NCBI RefSeq assembly: GCF_002953615.1 | Contig: NZ_CP024915.1 | Span: 1,769,139 to 1,806,680, forward strand | Direction: 5' to 3' | Source of the DNA: Arthrobacter agilis | GTDB taxonomy: Bacteria; Actinomycetota; Actinomycetes; Actinomycetales; Micrococcaceae | DNA length: 37,542 bases | Shown here: piece after piece, positions 1-9,352 of the stretch | Layout: each line of letters begins with the position of its first letter | Numbering within the stretch: the stretch's first letter is position 1 | Notes under the pieces: generated by a model | What the model was told of the DNA's origin: nothing | The model's database searches: none | What the model saw: the letters and a program-made list of their open reading frames with translations, nothing else | Translations under genes and position numbers: made by a program

Positions 1-936
1 ATCGACACCGCACACCAGCACCGCCGCAAGGTGGCGTTCGTGGGCCGCTCGATGGTGCGCAACATGACCATCGCGGCGGACCTCGGCTACCTCAACATCC
101 CGCAGGGCCTGCTCGTCGACTTCAAGAAGCTCGAGCGCAGCGACGACCACAAGGTGGTCCTCATCTGCACCGGCTCGCAGGGGGAGCCGATGGCGGCCCT
201 CTCGCGCATGGCCAACAAGGACCACGCCATCCGCATCAGCGAGGGTGACACGGTGCTGCTGGCCAGCTCCCTCATCCCGGGCAACGAGAACGCCATCTAC
301 GGCATCATCAACGCGCTGACCGAGATCGGCGCCAACGTGGTGCACAAGGGCAACGCCAAGGTACACGTCTCCGGGCACGCCAGCGCCGGTGAGCTCGCGT
401 ACTGCTACAACATCGTCAAGCCGCGCAACGTCATGCCGGTGCACGGCGAATGGCGCCACCTGCGGGCGAACTCGGAGATCGCCGTCGCCACCGGCGTCGA
501 CCCCCGCAACGTGGTCATCGCCCAGGACGGCGTGACGGTCGACCTCGTGCGCGGTCGCGCCACGCTCTCGGGCAAGGTGGAGGCCGGTCTCGTCTTCGTC
601 GACGGCGACAGCGTCGGCGGGATCACCGAGGAGGACCTCCGTGAGCGCCGCCGCCTGGCCGAGGAGGGTGTCGTCACGGTCCTCGCGATCATCGATCCCG
701 ACAACGGGGACATCGTCGAGGCGCCGGAGTTCTTCACCAAGGGCTTCTCCTGCTCCGACGAGGACCTCGACAAGGCGGGCGCCGCCGTCGAGAAGGCGCT
801 GCGGGATTCCGCCTCCAACCGCCAGGGCGGCCGCCGCCAGGACCCGGAGGACATCATCGAGCGGGCCACGGCGAACTGGATGCGCCGGTACTACAACCGC
901 CAGCCCGTGGTCTCGGCGATCGTCGTCGACGCCTGA
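1..936 (+). CDS. rnj: Ribonuclease J, C-terminal part (5' end outside window)
   Basis: This is the 3' part of an RNase J gene, a metallo-beta-lactamase/beta-CASP ribonuclease with endo- and 5'-exonuclease activity in RNA processing and decay. The frame is open to the left edge, so about 311 residues are visible and the N-terminal metal site is missing. Visible signatures are the CTGSQGEP turn of the beta-CASP domain, the SGHAS motif and the PVHGEWRH motif with its metal-binding His, followed by the C-terminal domain ending in AIVVDA. The full protein is usually about 560 residues. An apparent GTG start at 31 lies inside the conserved domain and is not the true start. A strong hairpin follows 16 bp after the stop. 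The family call is confident from the motifs; substrates are known only from the family. Confidence 0.95.
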   Translation: MDTAHQHRRKVAFVGRSMVRNMTIAADLGYLNIPQGLLVDFKKLERSDDHKVVLICTGSQGEPMAALSRMANKDHAIRISEGDTVLLASSLIPGNENAIYGIINALTEIGANVVHKGNAKVHVSGHASAGELAYCYNIVKPRNVMPVHGEWRHLRANSEIAVATGVDPRNVVIAQDGVTVDLVRGRATLSGKVEAGLVFVDGDSVGGITEEDLRERRRLAEEGVVTVLAIIDPDNGDIVEAPEFFTKGFSCSDEDLDKAGAAVEKALRDSASNRQGGRRQDPEDIIERATANWMRRYYNRQPVVSAIVVDA

Positions 937-952
937 TCCCCGGCAGCACCCC

Positions 953-988
953 GAAGGCCCCGGTACTCCCAGGAGTACCGGGGCCTTC
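953..988. terminator. Hairpin terminator after RNase J
   Basis: A perfect 16-bp stem (953-968 with 973-988) closes a 4-nt loop, starting 16 bp after the rnj stop. No T-tract follows, as is common for actinobacterial hairpin terminators. Its symmetry means it could also stop transcription coming from groEL. Confidence 0.8.
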
Positions 989-1000
989 GTCGTCCGGCCG

Positions 1001-1040
1001 CCCGACAGCGCCCGACAGTGCCCGACCTGGCCCGACAGCG
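1001..1040. repeat. Four-copy 10-bp tandem repeat
   Basis: Four consecutive 10-bp units of the form CCCGACAGCG are present: 1001-1010 and 1031-1040 are identical, 1011-1020 differs at one position and 1021-1030 at three. They lie in the 309-bp non-coding gap between rnj and groEL, just after the rnj terminator. No function is evident. Confidence 0.75.
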
Positions 1041-1069
1041 ACCGCCGACCGTGCTGGTGTGTGGACCGA

Positions 1070-1135
1070 CCCACTGATCACGGCCCTCCGGTGGGCATGT
1101 CCGAGCATTCCCACCGGCGCGGGCCGATCAGTGGG
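1070..1135. repeat. 66-bp imperfect palindrome
   Basis: Three nested paired blocks form a long interrupted stem: 1070-1079 with 1126-1135 (10 bp), 1082-1086 with 1121-1125 (5 bp) and 1088-1095 with 1110-1117 (8 bp). They enclose a 14-nt loop. It lies midway between the rnj and groEL terminators, outside any convincing reading frame. It could be a REP-like element, a cruciform or a structured RNA; the sequence does not decide. Confidence 0.7.
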
Positions 1136-1175
1136 CGCTCCCGTCGACACCGAAACGCCACGGGCCCGCTGACAC

Positions 1176-1215
1176 ACAGCAGCACCCCGGCTCGGAGGAG
1201 CCGGGGTGCTGCTGT
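1176..1215 (-). terminator. Hairpin terminator of groES-groEL
   Basis: A perfect 18-bp stem (1176-1193 with 1198-1215) with a 4-nt loop starts 30 bp after the groEL stop on the minus strand. There is no T-tract. It marks the end of the groES-groEL transcript. Confidence 0.8.
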
Positions 1216-1245
1216 CGAACGGGACGGGCTCGGAGCCCAGGGGTC

Positions 1246-2874
<1,629 letters not shown>

Positions 2875-2892
2875 TCAGGCTTGTGCAGCGAG

Positions 2893-2923
2893 AAAAACCC
2901 CGGCCACTGCGGGCCGGGGCTTT
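2893..2923 (-). terminator. Intrinsic terminator between groES and groEL
   Basis: On the minus strand an 8-bp all-GC stem (2912-2919 with 2898-2905) with a 6-nt loop is followed by five T residues (2897-2893). It is the only hairpin in the window with a textbook T-tract. It lies 16 bp after the groES stop and 30 bp before the groEL start, so it should terminate part of the groES transcripts. Confidence 0.85.
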
Positions 2924-2935
2924 CCAATCGGGGTA

Positions 2936-3232
2936 CTACTTGACGACGACGGCGAGGACGTCGCGGGCGGACAGCACCAGGTATTCCTGGCCTCCGTGCT
3001 TGACTTCGGTTCCGCCGTACTTCGAGTAGATGACGATGTCGCCCTCGGCGACGTCGACGGGGACGCGGTTGCCGTTGTCGTCGACGCGACCCGGTCCGAC
3101 TGCTACGACCTCGCCCTCCTGGGGCTTCTCCTTGGCCGTGTCCGGGATGACGAGGCCGGAAGCAGTGGTCTGCTCCGCTTCGAGGGGGCGGACAACAATG
3201 CGATCCTCAAGAGGCTTAATAGAGACCGACAC
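2936..3232 (-). CDS. groES: Co-chaperonin GroES
   Basis: 98-residue co-chaperonin that caps the GroEL ring as a heptamer. The N-terminus reads as [12 protein letters not shown], the mobile loop is around SGLVIPD (residues 25-31), and the roof segment GEVVAVGPG follows; length is normal for the family. The start is GTG at 3232, preceded by an AAGGAG site about 8 bases upstream. It is the first gene of the minus-strand groES-groEL unit. It lies about 120 bases downstream of a promoter flanked by two CIRCE operators, so HrcA repression and heat induction are expected from family knowledge. Confidence 0.97.
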   Translation of the reverse strand: MSVSIKPLEDRIVVRPLEAEQTTASGLVIPDTAKEKPQEGEVVAVGPGRVDDNGNRVPVDVAEGDIVIYSKYGGTEVKHGGQEYLVLSARDVLAVVVK

Positions 3233-3325
3233 TCGGGCTCTCCTTTGCGTTCGTTACCAATGGAATGTAGGCCGTCGGGTTGGCGTGAACCGTCGTCGCG
3301 GTGCCGGCGAACGCTTCCCTCTGGA

Positions 3326-3352
3326 TTAGCACCCGCAGGGAGCGAGTGCCAA
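3326..3352 (-). promoter_or_regulatory. CIRCE operator 1 (HrcA site) at the transcription start
   Basis: On the minus strand the site reads TTGGCACTC, nine bases, then GGGTGCTAA, two mismatches from the CIRCE consensus TTAGCACTC-N9-GAGTGCTAA. It begins 6 bp downstream of the -10 box, so it covers the predicted transcription start. Confidence 0.9.
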
Positions 3353-3357
3353 CTCCG

Positions 3358-3386
3358 ACTGTATGCAAGGGCTGGCACTCGGTCAA
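3358..3386 (-). promoter_or_regulatory. groES-groEL promoter
   Basis: Minus-strand -35 TTGACC (3386-3381), a 17-bp spacer and -10 TACAGT (3363-3358). The -35 lies in the spacer of the distal CIRCE and the predicted start lies in the proximal CIRCE. The predicted leader is about 120 bases. Confidence 0.8.
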
Positions 3387-3398
3387 GGCGAGTGCCAG
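3372..3398 (-). promoter_or_regulatory. CIRCE operator 2 (HrcA site) over the -35 box
   Basis: Perfect inverted repeat CTGGCACTC, nine bases, GAGTGCCAG. The nine-base spacer contains the -35 hexamer of the groES promoter. It is centred 46 bp upstream of the proximal CIRCE. Confidence 0.9.
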
Positions 3399-3457
3399 CG
3401 TTGACAGGCCGGAGGCAAAATGGTGACAGACGTCACTCCGAATAGGGCATGCTTCGG

Positions 3458-3487
3458 TTGCGTAATTCCCGAGCTTCCCTCTAGATT
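3458..3487 (+). promoter_or_regulatory. Promoter of the siderophore transporter operon
   Basis: -35 TTGCGT (3458-3463), an 18-bp spacer and -10 TAGATT (3482-3487). It is immediately followed by an iron-box-like inverted repeat, and the first gene starts at 3559. Confidence 0.55.
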
Positions 3488-3492
3488 CGTAG

Positions 3493-3512
3493 AGGTAAGG
3501 CACCCCTTACTT
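3493..3512 (+). promoter_or_regulatory. DtxR/IdeR-like iron box
   Basis: The inverted repeat GTAAGG (3495-3500) and CCTTAC (3505-3510) sits at the predicted transcription start. Its left half AGGTAAGGC resembles the DtxR/IdeR box, whose consensus halves are TTAGGTTAG and its complement; the right half matches less well. Position and the iron-uptake genes downstream support iron-dependent repression. Confidence 0.55.
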
Positions 3513-3558
3513 CCACGACATCGGGCCGGGCCGGCCCCTTCCACTCGGAGTTCATCCC

Positions 3559-4503
3559 ATGGCACACGTGCGCCTCGCCGTCCTTTCCGCAGCCGCTGCG
3601 GCCACCCTCGCCCTGACGGCCTGCGGTGGTTCCTCCGAAGCTGCCGACGAGCCGGCAGCGGCCTCGACCGTCTCGATCGAGCACGCACAGGGAACCACCG
3701 AGGTGCCCGTGGACCCCGAGACCGTCTTCACGTTCGACCTCGGCGCACTGGACACGCTGGACGCACTCGGCGTCGACGTCGCAGGCGTCCCGCAGGGAAC
3801 GCTGCCCGAGCAGCTCTCGGCCTACGAGGGCGGCGACACCACGAACATCGGGTCCATGAAGGAGCCCGACTTCGAGGCCATCGCCGCCGCCGCACCGGAC
3901 CTGATCATCATCTCGGGGCGCGTCGCGGACTCCTACGGCGAACTCTCGGAGATCGCGCCGACCATCGACCTCAGCGTGGACGCCACCGATCCCATCGCGA
4001 GCTTCACCGGGCACACCGAATCCCTCGGCCGCATCTTCGGCGCCGAGGACGAGGTCGCCGAGCGCCTGGACGCGCTCGACACCCGGATCGCCGAGACGAA
4101 GGAAGCGGCAGCATCCGCCGGCGACGGCCTGATCCTGCTGACCAGCGCGGGCGAGGTCACCGCCTACGGCACCGGGTCCCGCTTCGGCCTCATCCACGAC
4201 GTGCTCGGCGTCGAGCCCGCAGCCGCGGTGAAGAACGAGGGCACGCACGGCGAGGCCGTCTCCTTCGAATACATCGCCGAGGTCAACCCGGCCCACCTGT
4301 TCGTCATCGACCGGGACGCCGCCGTCGGCGAGGCAGGCGCGGCCGGATCCGCCGTCCTGGACAACGAACTCGTCAACGGGACCGACGCAGCGAAGAACGA
4401 CGCCATCACCTACCTCGACTCCGCGAGCTGGTACCTGATCGGCTACGGCCTGAACAACCTCGACGCCATGGTCTCCGCCGTCGACGAGGCCGTCGCGGCC
4501 TGA
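3559..4503 (+). CDS. Siderophore-binding lipoprotein (YclQ/FatB type)
   Basis: 314-residue substrate-binding protein of an iron-siderophore ABC importer. A signal peptide ends in the lipobox LTAC with Cys22, so the mature protein should be anchored to the outer face of the membrane. The stretches AYGTGSRFG, IIHDVLGV-like LIHDVLGV, SFEYIAEVNP and FVIDRD are characteristic of the YclQ/FatB/CeuA group of catecholate and petrobactin-type binding proteins. The ATG has GGAG about 8 bases upstream. It is the first of four genes, 32 bp before the first permease; B. subtilis yclNOPQ has the binding protein last instead. Regulation by iron is suggested by the upstream box. The exact siderophore cannot be told from sequence. 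Confidence 0.88.
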   Translation: MAHVRLAVLSAAAAATLALTACGGSSEAADEPAAASTVSIEHAQGTTEVPVDPETVFTFDLGALDTLDALGVDVAGVPQGTLPEQLSAYEGGDTTNIGSMKEPDFEAIAAAAPDLIIISGRVADSYGELSEIAPTIDLSVDATDPIASFTGHTESLGRIFGAEDEVAERLDALDTRIAETKEAAASAGDGLILLTSAGEVTAYGTGSRFGLIHDVLGVEPAAAVKNEGTHGEAVSFEYIAEVNPAHLFVIDRDAAVGEAGAAGSAVLDNELVNGTDAAKNDAITYLDSASWYLIGYGLNNLDAMVSAVDEAVAA

Positions 4504-4535
4504 TCCGCTCCGCCGTACCCACGGCCGGCGCCCCC

Positions 4536-5549
4536 ATGGCAGCACTCTCCCTCCGGCCCCAGCGGGCCGCACAGCAGCACGGCTCCACCCGATCGCCGGC
4601 CCTCTGGCCGGCCGGCGGAGCCGTGCTGCTGCTTGCCGTCCTCAGCCTCTTCGTCGGAGTCTCGGAGGTCTCCCCCGCCGACCTGCTGGGCGGCGACCCC
4701 GATGTCTGGCAGACCTTCCTGGTGAGCCGGGTCCCCCGCACGCTGGCGATCATCCTGGCAGGCGTCGCCCTCAGCGTGGCCGGCTTCATCCTGCAGCTCA
4801 TGGCCCGCAACCGGTTCGTGGAGCCCTCCACCGTCGGCACGGTGGAATCGGCCACAGCCGGGATCCTCGTCGCCACGCTGCTCCTGCCCGGTGCGCCGAT
4901 CGTGGCGAAGATGGGAATCGCGGCCGTCTTCGCTGTGGCCGGGACCGCACTCTTCCTGGCCGTCCTGCGGCGTATCCCGCTGCGGAACACCCTGATCGTC
5001 CCGCTCGTCGGGATCATGCTCGGCGGCGTCATCGCGGCGGTGACCACCTTCTTCGCCTACCGCTTCGACCTGCTGCAGACGCTCAACACCTGGATGATCG
5101 GGGACTTCTCCGGCCTCGTCCGCGGCCGCTACGAGCTGCTGTGGATCGTCGCCGTCCTCGCCGTCGTCGGCTATGTGTGCGCGGACCGCTTCACCGTGGC
5201 CGGCATGGGCGAGGAGTTCACCACCAACCTCGGGCTGGACTACCGGCGCACCATGAACCTCGGACTCGTGCTGGTCAGCCTGATCAGCGCCGTCGTGGTC
5301 GTGGTCGTGGGAGCCATCCCGTTCCTCGGGCTGATCGTCCCCAACCTCGTGTCACTGCTCATCGGGGACAACGTGCGCCGGTCCGTGCCCTGGATCGCCG
5401 TCTTCGGCGCAGGCTTCGTCCTCGCCTGCGACATCCTCGGGAGGATCATCCGCTTCCCCTACGAGGTGCCGGTCGGCGTGATCGTCTCCGTGGTCGGCAG
5501 CGCCCTGTTCATCGCCCTGCTCGTCCGGAGGACCGCCCGTGCGCGCTAG
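4536..5549 (+). CDS. Siderophore ABC transporter permease 1 (FecCD family, YclN-like)
   Basis: 337-residue polytopic membrane protein of the FecCD/BtuC permease family, about nine or ten hydrophobic segments. The conserved early motif SRVPRTLAIILAG and the later GAIPFLGLIVPNLV segment, which precedes the coupling region contacting the ATPase, are visible. The start is set at ATG 4536; the open frame runs further upstream only as a shadow of the binding-protein gene. It overlaps the second permease by 11 bases, so the two are translationally linked. Together with the second permease it should form a heterodimeric channel. Confidence 0.88.
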   Translation: MAALSLRPQRAAQQHGSTRSPALWPAGGAVLLLAVLSLFVGVSEVSPADLLGGDPDVWQTFLVSRVPRTLAIILAGVALSVAGFILQLMARNRFVEPSTVGTVESATAGILVATLLLPGAPIVAKMGIAAVFAVAGTALFLAVLRRIPLRNTLIVPLVGIMLGGVIAAVTTFFAYRFDLLQTLNTWMIGDFSGLVRGRYELLWIVAVLAVVGYVCADRFTVAGMGEEFTTNLGLDYRRTMNLGLVLVSLISAVVVVVVGAIPFLGLIVPNLVSLLIGDNVRRSVPWIAVFGAGFVLACDILGRIIRFPYEVPVGVIVSVVGSALFIALLVRRTARAR

Positions 5550-6552
5550 GACCACCGCCCTGCCCACCGCCGTCGTGCAGACCGGGCGGAAGCCCGCGAA
5601 GACCCTCCCGCCCGCCGCCTGGCTGGTGGTGCTCGGCATCGCCGCCGCCGCACTCGTCGCGGCCTTCCTCCTCGTCGACCTCCAGGGGAACCTCGCCTAC
5701 GTGCTGCCGCGGCGCCTGAACCGCGTCGGAGCCATGGTGCTGGTCGCCGCCGCCGTGGGCGTCTCCACCGTGCTGTTCCAGACCGTCACCGGCAACCGGA
5801 TCCTGACGCCGTCCATCATGGGGCTGGATGCGCTCTACATCCTCATCCAGACCGTCCTCGCCTTCGCCCTCGGTGCCTCGACCCTCCTCACACTGGGCGC
5901 GCCCCTCCGCTTCGCCGTCGAGGTCACGCTCCTGGTCGCCTTCTCCTGGCTGCTGTACCGGTGGCTCTTCACCGGTGGCGGGCACAGCCTCCACCTGCTG
6001 CTCCTGGTGGGGATCGTGTTCGGTGTCTTCTTCCGGGGTACTTCGTCCCTGCTCCAGCGGCTGATGGATCCGAGTGAGTTCATCATCCTGCAGGACCTGT
6101 TCTTCGCGAGTTTCAACCGCGTGGACCCGATGCTCCTGCTGATCTCCGCCGTGGTCGTCGCCGGGCTCTGCGTACCCGCCTGGCGCCTGCGCCACCGCCT
6201 CGACGTCCTGGCCCTGGGCCGGGACACCGCGGTCGGCCTCGGGGTGGACCACCGGCGGACGGTGACGCTGGTCCTCGTGATCTGCTCTGTGCTCGTCGCC
6301 GTCTCGACGGCCCTCGTAGGACCGGCGACGTTCTTCGGCCTGCTCGTCTCCGCGCTCGCGTACCAGCTGTGCAGCTCCTTCCGGCACGCGGTCGTGCTTC
6401 CCATCGCCGTGCTGCTCGGCGTGATCGCCCTCGTGGGCGGGCAGCTCGTCCTCGAGCAGGTCTTCGAGTTCGACACCGCGCTCAGCATCGTGATCGAGTT
6501 CACCGGCGGCATCGTCTTCCTCGCACTCCTCCTGAAAGGCCGTATCCGGTGA
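5539..6552 (+). CDS. Siderophore ABC transporter permease 2 (FecCD family, YclO-like)
   Basis: 337-residue second membrane subunit. It starts with GTG at 5539 inside the end of the first permease, with GGAG just upstream. The family segments RLNRVGAMVLVAAAVG and VGPATFFGLLVSALAYQL are visible, with about nine hydrophobic helices. It lacks the SRVPR version of the entry motif, as YclO-type subunits do; this partnering of two unlike permeases fits YclNO rather than a homodimeric BtuC. Its stop overlaps the ATPase start (GTGA). Confidence 0.87.
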   Translation: MRARTTALPTAVVQTGRKPAKTLPPAAWLVVLGIAAAALVAAFLLVDLQGNLAYVLPRRLNRVGAMVLVAAAVGVSTVLFQTVTGNRILTPSIMGLDALYILIQTVLAFALGASTLLTLGAPLRFAVEVTLLVAFSWLLYRWLFTGGGHSLHLLLLVGIVFGVFFRGTSSLLQRLMDPSEFIILQDLFFASFNRVDPMLLLISAVVVAGLCVPAWRLRHRLDVLALGRDTAVGLGVDHRRTVTLVLVICSVLVAVSTALVGPATFFGLLVSALAYQLCSSFRHAVVLPIAVLLGVIALVGGQLVLEQVFEFDTALSIVIEFTGGIVFLALLLKGRIR

Positions 6553-7307
6553 TCACCATCGACCACGCCACCAAGCGCTACGGCAGCTCCACCGTGGTGG
6601 ACGACGTCACCTGCACCATCCCGAGCGGGGGTGTCACCTCGATCATCGGACCCAACGGCGCCGGGAAGTCCACCCTCCTGTCGATGATGAGCCGGCTCCT
6701 CCCGCTCGACGCCGGCTCGGTCCGGGTGAACGGGCTGGACGTCAGCACCACGCCCGGACCCGCCCTCGCGCGGACCCTGTCCATCCTGCGCCAGGAGAAC
6801 CAGCTGACGGTCCGGCTCTCCGTGCGCGACCTCGTGGGGTTCGGCCGGTTCCCGCACAACAACGGGCGGCCCACCATGGTCGACCGCGAGCACATCGACC
6901 GGGCGCTCGACTACCTCGACCTCACCGACCTGGCCGACCGGTTCGTGGACGAGCTCTCGGGCGGGCAGCGCCAGCGGGCGTTCATCGCCATGGTGCTGGC
7001 GCAGGACACCGACTACATCCTGCTCGACGAACCGCTCAACAACCTCGACATGAGGCATTCGGTGGACATGATGCGTCTGCTCCGCCGGCTCGTGGACGAC
7101 CTCGGGAAGACCGTGGTGCTGGTGATCCACGACATCAATTTCGCCTCCTGCTACTCGGACACGATCGTGGCGATGCGCGACGGCGCGCTGATCCATTCGG
7201 GCACGCCGGAGGAGATCATGACACCGGAGGTGCTGCGGGACGTGTACGACGTGGACATCCAGGTGGAGCGGATCCGGGGCAACAGGATCGGCGTCTACTT
7301 CGCCTAG
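6549..7307 (+). CDS. Siderophore ABC transporter ATPase (YclP/FepC-like)
   Basis: 252-residue ATP-binding subunit. It has Walker A GPNGAGKST (34-42), the Q-loop glutamine near 82, the signature LSGGQ (136-140) followed by RQRA, Walker B YILLDE (156-161) with the D-loop NNLD, and the switch His in VIHDIN. The GTG start at 6549 overlaps the preceding stop. It powers iron-siderophore import by the two permeases and the binding lipoprotein. It is the last gene of the unit; the next gene's apparent -10 box begins within its final codons. Confidence 0.92.
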   Translation: MITIDHATKRYGSSTVVDDVTCTIPSGGVTSIIGPNGAGKSTLLSMMSRLLPLDAGSVRVNGLDVSTTPGPALARTLSILRQENQLTVRLSVRDLVGFGRFPHNNGRPTMVDREHIDRALDYLDLTDLADRFVDELSGGQRQRAFIAMVLAQDTDYILLDEPLNNLDMRHSVDMMRLLRRLVDDLGKTVVLVIHDINFASCYSDTIVAMRDGALIHSGTPEEIMTPEVLRDVYDVDIQVERIRGNRIGVYFA

Positions 7308-7310
7308 GCT
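7305..7310 (+). promoter_or_regulatory. -10 box of a probable leaderless promoter
   Basis: TAGGCT is followed by six bases and then the ATG at 7317, so transcription should begin at the start codon. The hexamer overlaps the stop codon of the ATPase gene. No good -35 is visible. Confidence 0.5.
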
Positions 7311-7316
7311 GGCAGC

Positions 7317-8531
7317 ATGGCTTCGGACAACATCGCGGACATCCTGACGCCCGAGGGCTGGGAGCTGCTGAACTCGCTCGGGCCCTACACCGAGGCCGAC
7401 AGCCTGCGCCTCTCGGAGCAGCTGCGGAAGGCCGGCCACTCCCCCGAGGTGGTCGCCGCCGCCCTCACGCAGTCACGCCTGCGCGCGAAGGCGTCCGCGA
7501 AGTTCGGGCCGTTCGCGGAGCACATGGTGTTCACCTCGACCGGACTGGAGCAGGCCACGCGCCTGATGGTCGCGGCACGCCATGCGCAGCGCTTCGTCGA
7601 CGCCGGGCTCGTGAGGGTCGCGGACCTCGGCTGCGGACTCGGCGCGGACAGCATGGCCCTGGCCACCCTCGATCGCGAGGTCACCGCCGTCGAACTCGAC
7701 GAGACGACCGCCGCGGCGGCGACCATGAACCTGCTGCCCTTCCCCAACGCGCGCGTCGTGAACGCCGACGCAGCATCCGTGGACACCGCGGACTACGACG
7801 GCGTGTGGCTCGATCCGGCACGCCGGACCACGACGACGTCGGGTACGTCGCGACTCTTCGACCCCGAGGCGTTCTCGCCTCCCCTGTCCTTCGTGCAGCG
7901 CCTGGCGGACGGCGGGACGCCCGTCGGCGTGAAGATGGGCCCCGGAATGCCGCACGGGGCGATCCCGTCGACGTGCGAGGCGCAGTGGATCTCCGTGGAC
8001 GGGGACGTCACCGAGGTGGGCCTCTGGTTCAACGCGCTCCGCCGCGACGGCGTCCGGCGGGCTGCGCTGGTCATCGGTCCCCGCGGCGCCGCGGAGATGG
8101 TGTCGGGGGCGGAGTTCGGCGAGGGCCCCACCGCCGCGGTCGGCGAGCCCGGTGGCTACCTCTACGAGCCCGACGGCGCCGTGATCCGCGCCGAACTCGT
8201 GGCGGACCTCGCAGCGCAGCTCGGCGGGCACCTGCTGGACCCGATGATCGCCTACATCTGCGCGCCGTCGTTCACCGACACTCCTTTCGCGCGCGCCTAC
8301 CGCGTGCTGCAGGTACGGCCCTACAACGTGAAGGCGCTCAGGGCATGGGTGCGCTCGGAAGGCATCGGCGTCCTCGACATCAAGAAGCGCGGCACGTCCG
8401 TGACGCCGGAGGAGGTGCGGAAGCAGCTGCTGACGGGATCGGGCAAGGGACGCAAGAAGGCCACTCTCGTGCTGACCCGCATCGGCGACGAACGGGTGGC
8501 GGTCGTCGTCGAGCCCGCCGGCCCGGCGTGA
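7317..8531 (+). CDS. SAM-dependent methyltransferase with THUMP-like C-terminal domain
   Basis: 404-residue class I methyltransferase-fold protein. The SAM-binding motif VADLGCGLGA is at residues 101-110, with an acidic strand end VELDE near 125. The segment WLDPARR (164-170) is in the place of the catalytic motif. The C-terminal quarter (VLQVRPYNVKALRAWVR and IGVLDIKKRG) matches the THUMP-like domain seen in a conserved actinobacterial family of unknown substrate. By analogy with THUMP proteins an RNA target is possible, but this is inference. The ATG lacks a ribosome site and follows a -10 hexamer by six bases, so it is likely leaderless. Confidence 0.8.
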   Translation: MASDNIADILTPEGWELLNSLGPYTEADSLRLSEQLRKAGHSPEVVAAALTQSRLRAKASAKFGPFAEHMVFTSTGLEQATRLMVAARHAQRFVDAGLVRVADLGCGLGADSMALATLDREVTAVELDETTAAAATMNLLPFPNARVVNADAASVDTADYDGVWLDPARRTTTTSGTSRLFDPEAFSPPLSFVQRLADGGTPVGVKMGPGMPHGAIPSTCEAQWISVDGDVTEVGLWFNALRRDGVRRAALVIGPRGAAEMVSGAEFGEGPTAAVGEPGGYLYEPDGAVIRAELVADLAAQLGGHLLDPMIAYICAPSFTDTPFARAYRVLQVRPYNVKALRAWVRSEGIGVLDIKKRGTSVTPEEVRKQLLTGSGKGRKKATLVLTRIGDERVAVVVEPAGPA

Positions 8532-8641
8532 CGGCAGGCCACACATCGCCCTTGCCCGCAACCGACCGTGCCGCGCACCGTCCGGGTGTCCGCGTTCCTA
8601 GACTCGGTGGGAGGACAGACGGATCGAGCGGGAGGCAGCAG

Positions 8642-9343
8642 ATGGCGGACGGCACGGCGGAGACATCGGGAAGACGGCACGGCGTGCTCTTCGACGTCGA
8701 CGGGACCCTCGTCGACTCGAACTACCAGCACACCCTCGCCTGGTGGCAGGCGTTCCGCCGGTTCGGCCACGACGTCCCCATGGCGGAGATCCACCGGGCC
8801 ATCGGGATGGGCGGCGACAAACTCGTGGCGCACCTCCTCGGCGAGGACCGCGACGCCGACCAGGACGCCGAACTCGACGCGACGCACGGCGCGGTCTTCT
8901 CGACCTACTGGCCCGGCCTCCGCTCCTTCGAGGGAGCCGCGGACCTCGTGCGCCGCTGCGCCGACGACGGCCTCACGGTGGTCCTCGCGTCGTCCGCTTC
9001 CCAGCAGGAACTGGGCGTGCTGCGGAGGATCATCGGCGCCGACGAGGCGATCAGCGCCGCGACCAGCTCCTCCGACGCCGAGAACAGCAAGCCCTCCCCG
9101 GACATCCTCCGGGCGGCGCTCGACGCCGGCGGCCTGGATGCGGCAGACGCCGTGTTCGTGGGGGACTCGGTGTGGGACGTCCGCGCCGCCTCCGACCTGA
9201 AGATCCCCACGATCGGACTCGCCTCGGGCGGGACGAGCGAGGCCGAGCTGCGCGACGCCGGGGCGGTCGAGGTGTACAAGGACATCCGGGCGCTGCTCGA
9301 CGCGTTCGACGACGGCGCGCTGCACAGGCTCGCGACCTCCTGA
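8642..9343 (+). CDS. HAD-superfamily hydrolase (phosphoglycolate phosphatase/beta-phosphoglucomutase-like)
   Basis: 233-residue HAD phosphatase. Motif I FDVDGT has the nucleophile Asp18 and acid/base Asp20, motif II is SSAS near 117-120, motif III has Lys150 in KPSP, and motif IV is GDSVWD (174-179). A helical cap of about 70 residues lies between motifs I and II, the class of PGP, beta-PGM and DOG phosphatases. The ATG at 8642 has GGGAGG seven bases upstream. The gene stands alone, 110 bp after the methyltransferase and convergent with DUF503. Substrate is not predictable. Confidence 0.85.
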   Translation: MADGTAETSGRRHGVLFDVDGTLVDSNYQHTLAWWQAFRRFGHDVPMAEIHRAIGMGGDKLVAHLLGEDRDADQDAELDATHGAVFSTYWPGLRSFEGAADLVRRCADDGLTVVLASSASQQELGVLRRIIGADEAISAATSSSDAENSKPSPDILRAALDAGGLDAADAVFVGDSVWDVRAASDLKIPTIGLASGGTSEAELRDAGAVEVYKDIRALLDAFDDGALHRLATS

Positions 9344-9352
9344 GGGCAGCGC

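Noticed and set aside
3420-4535. Upstream extension of the first siderophore permease
   Set aside because: The translation is an Arg-rich shadow of the binding-protein gene; the family N-terminus begins near ATG 4536.
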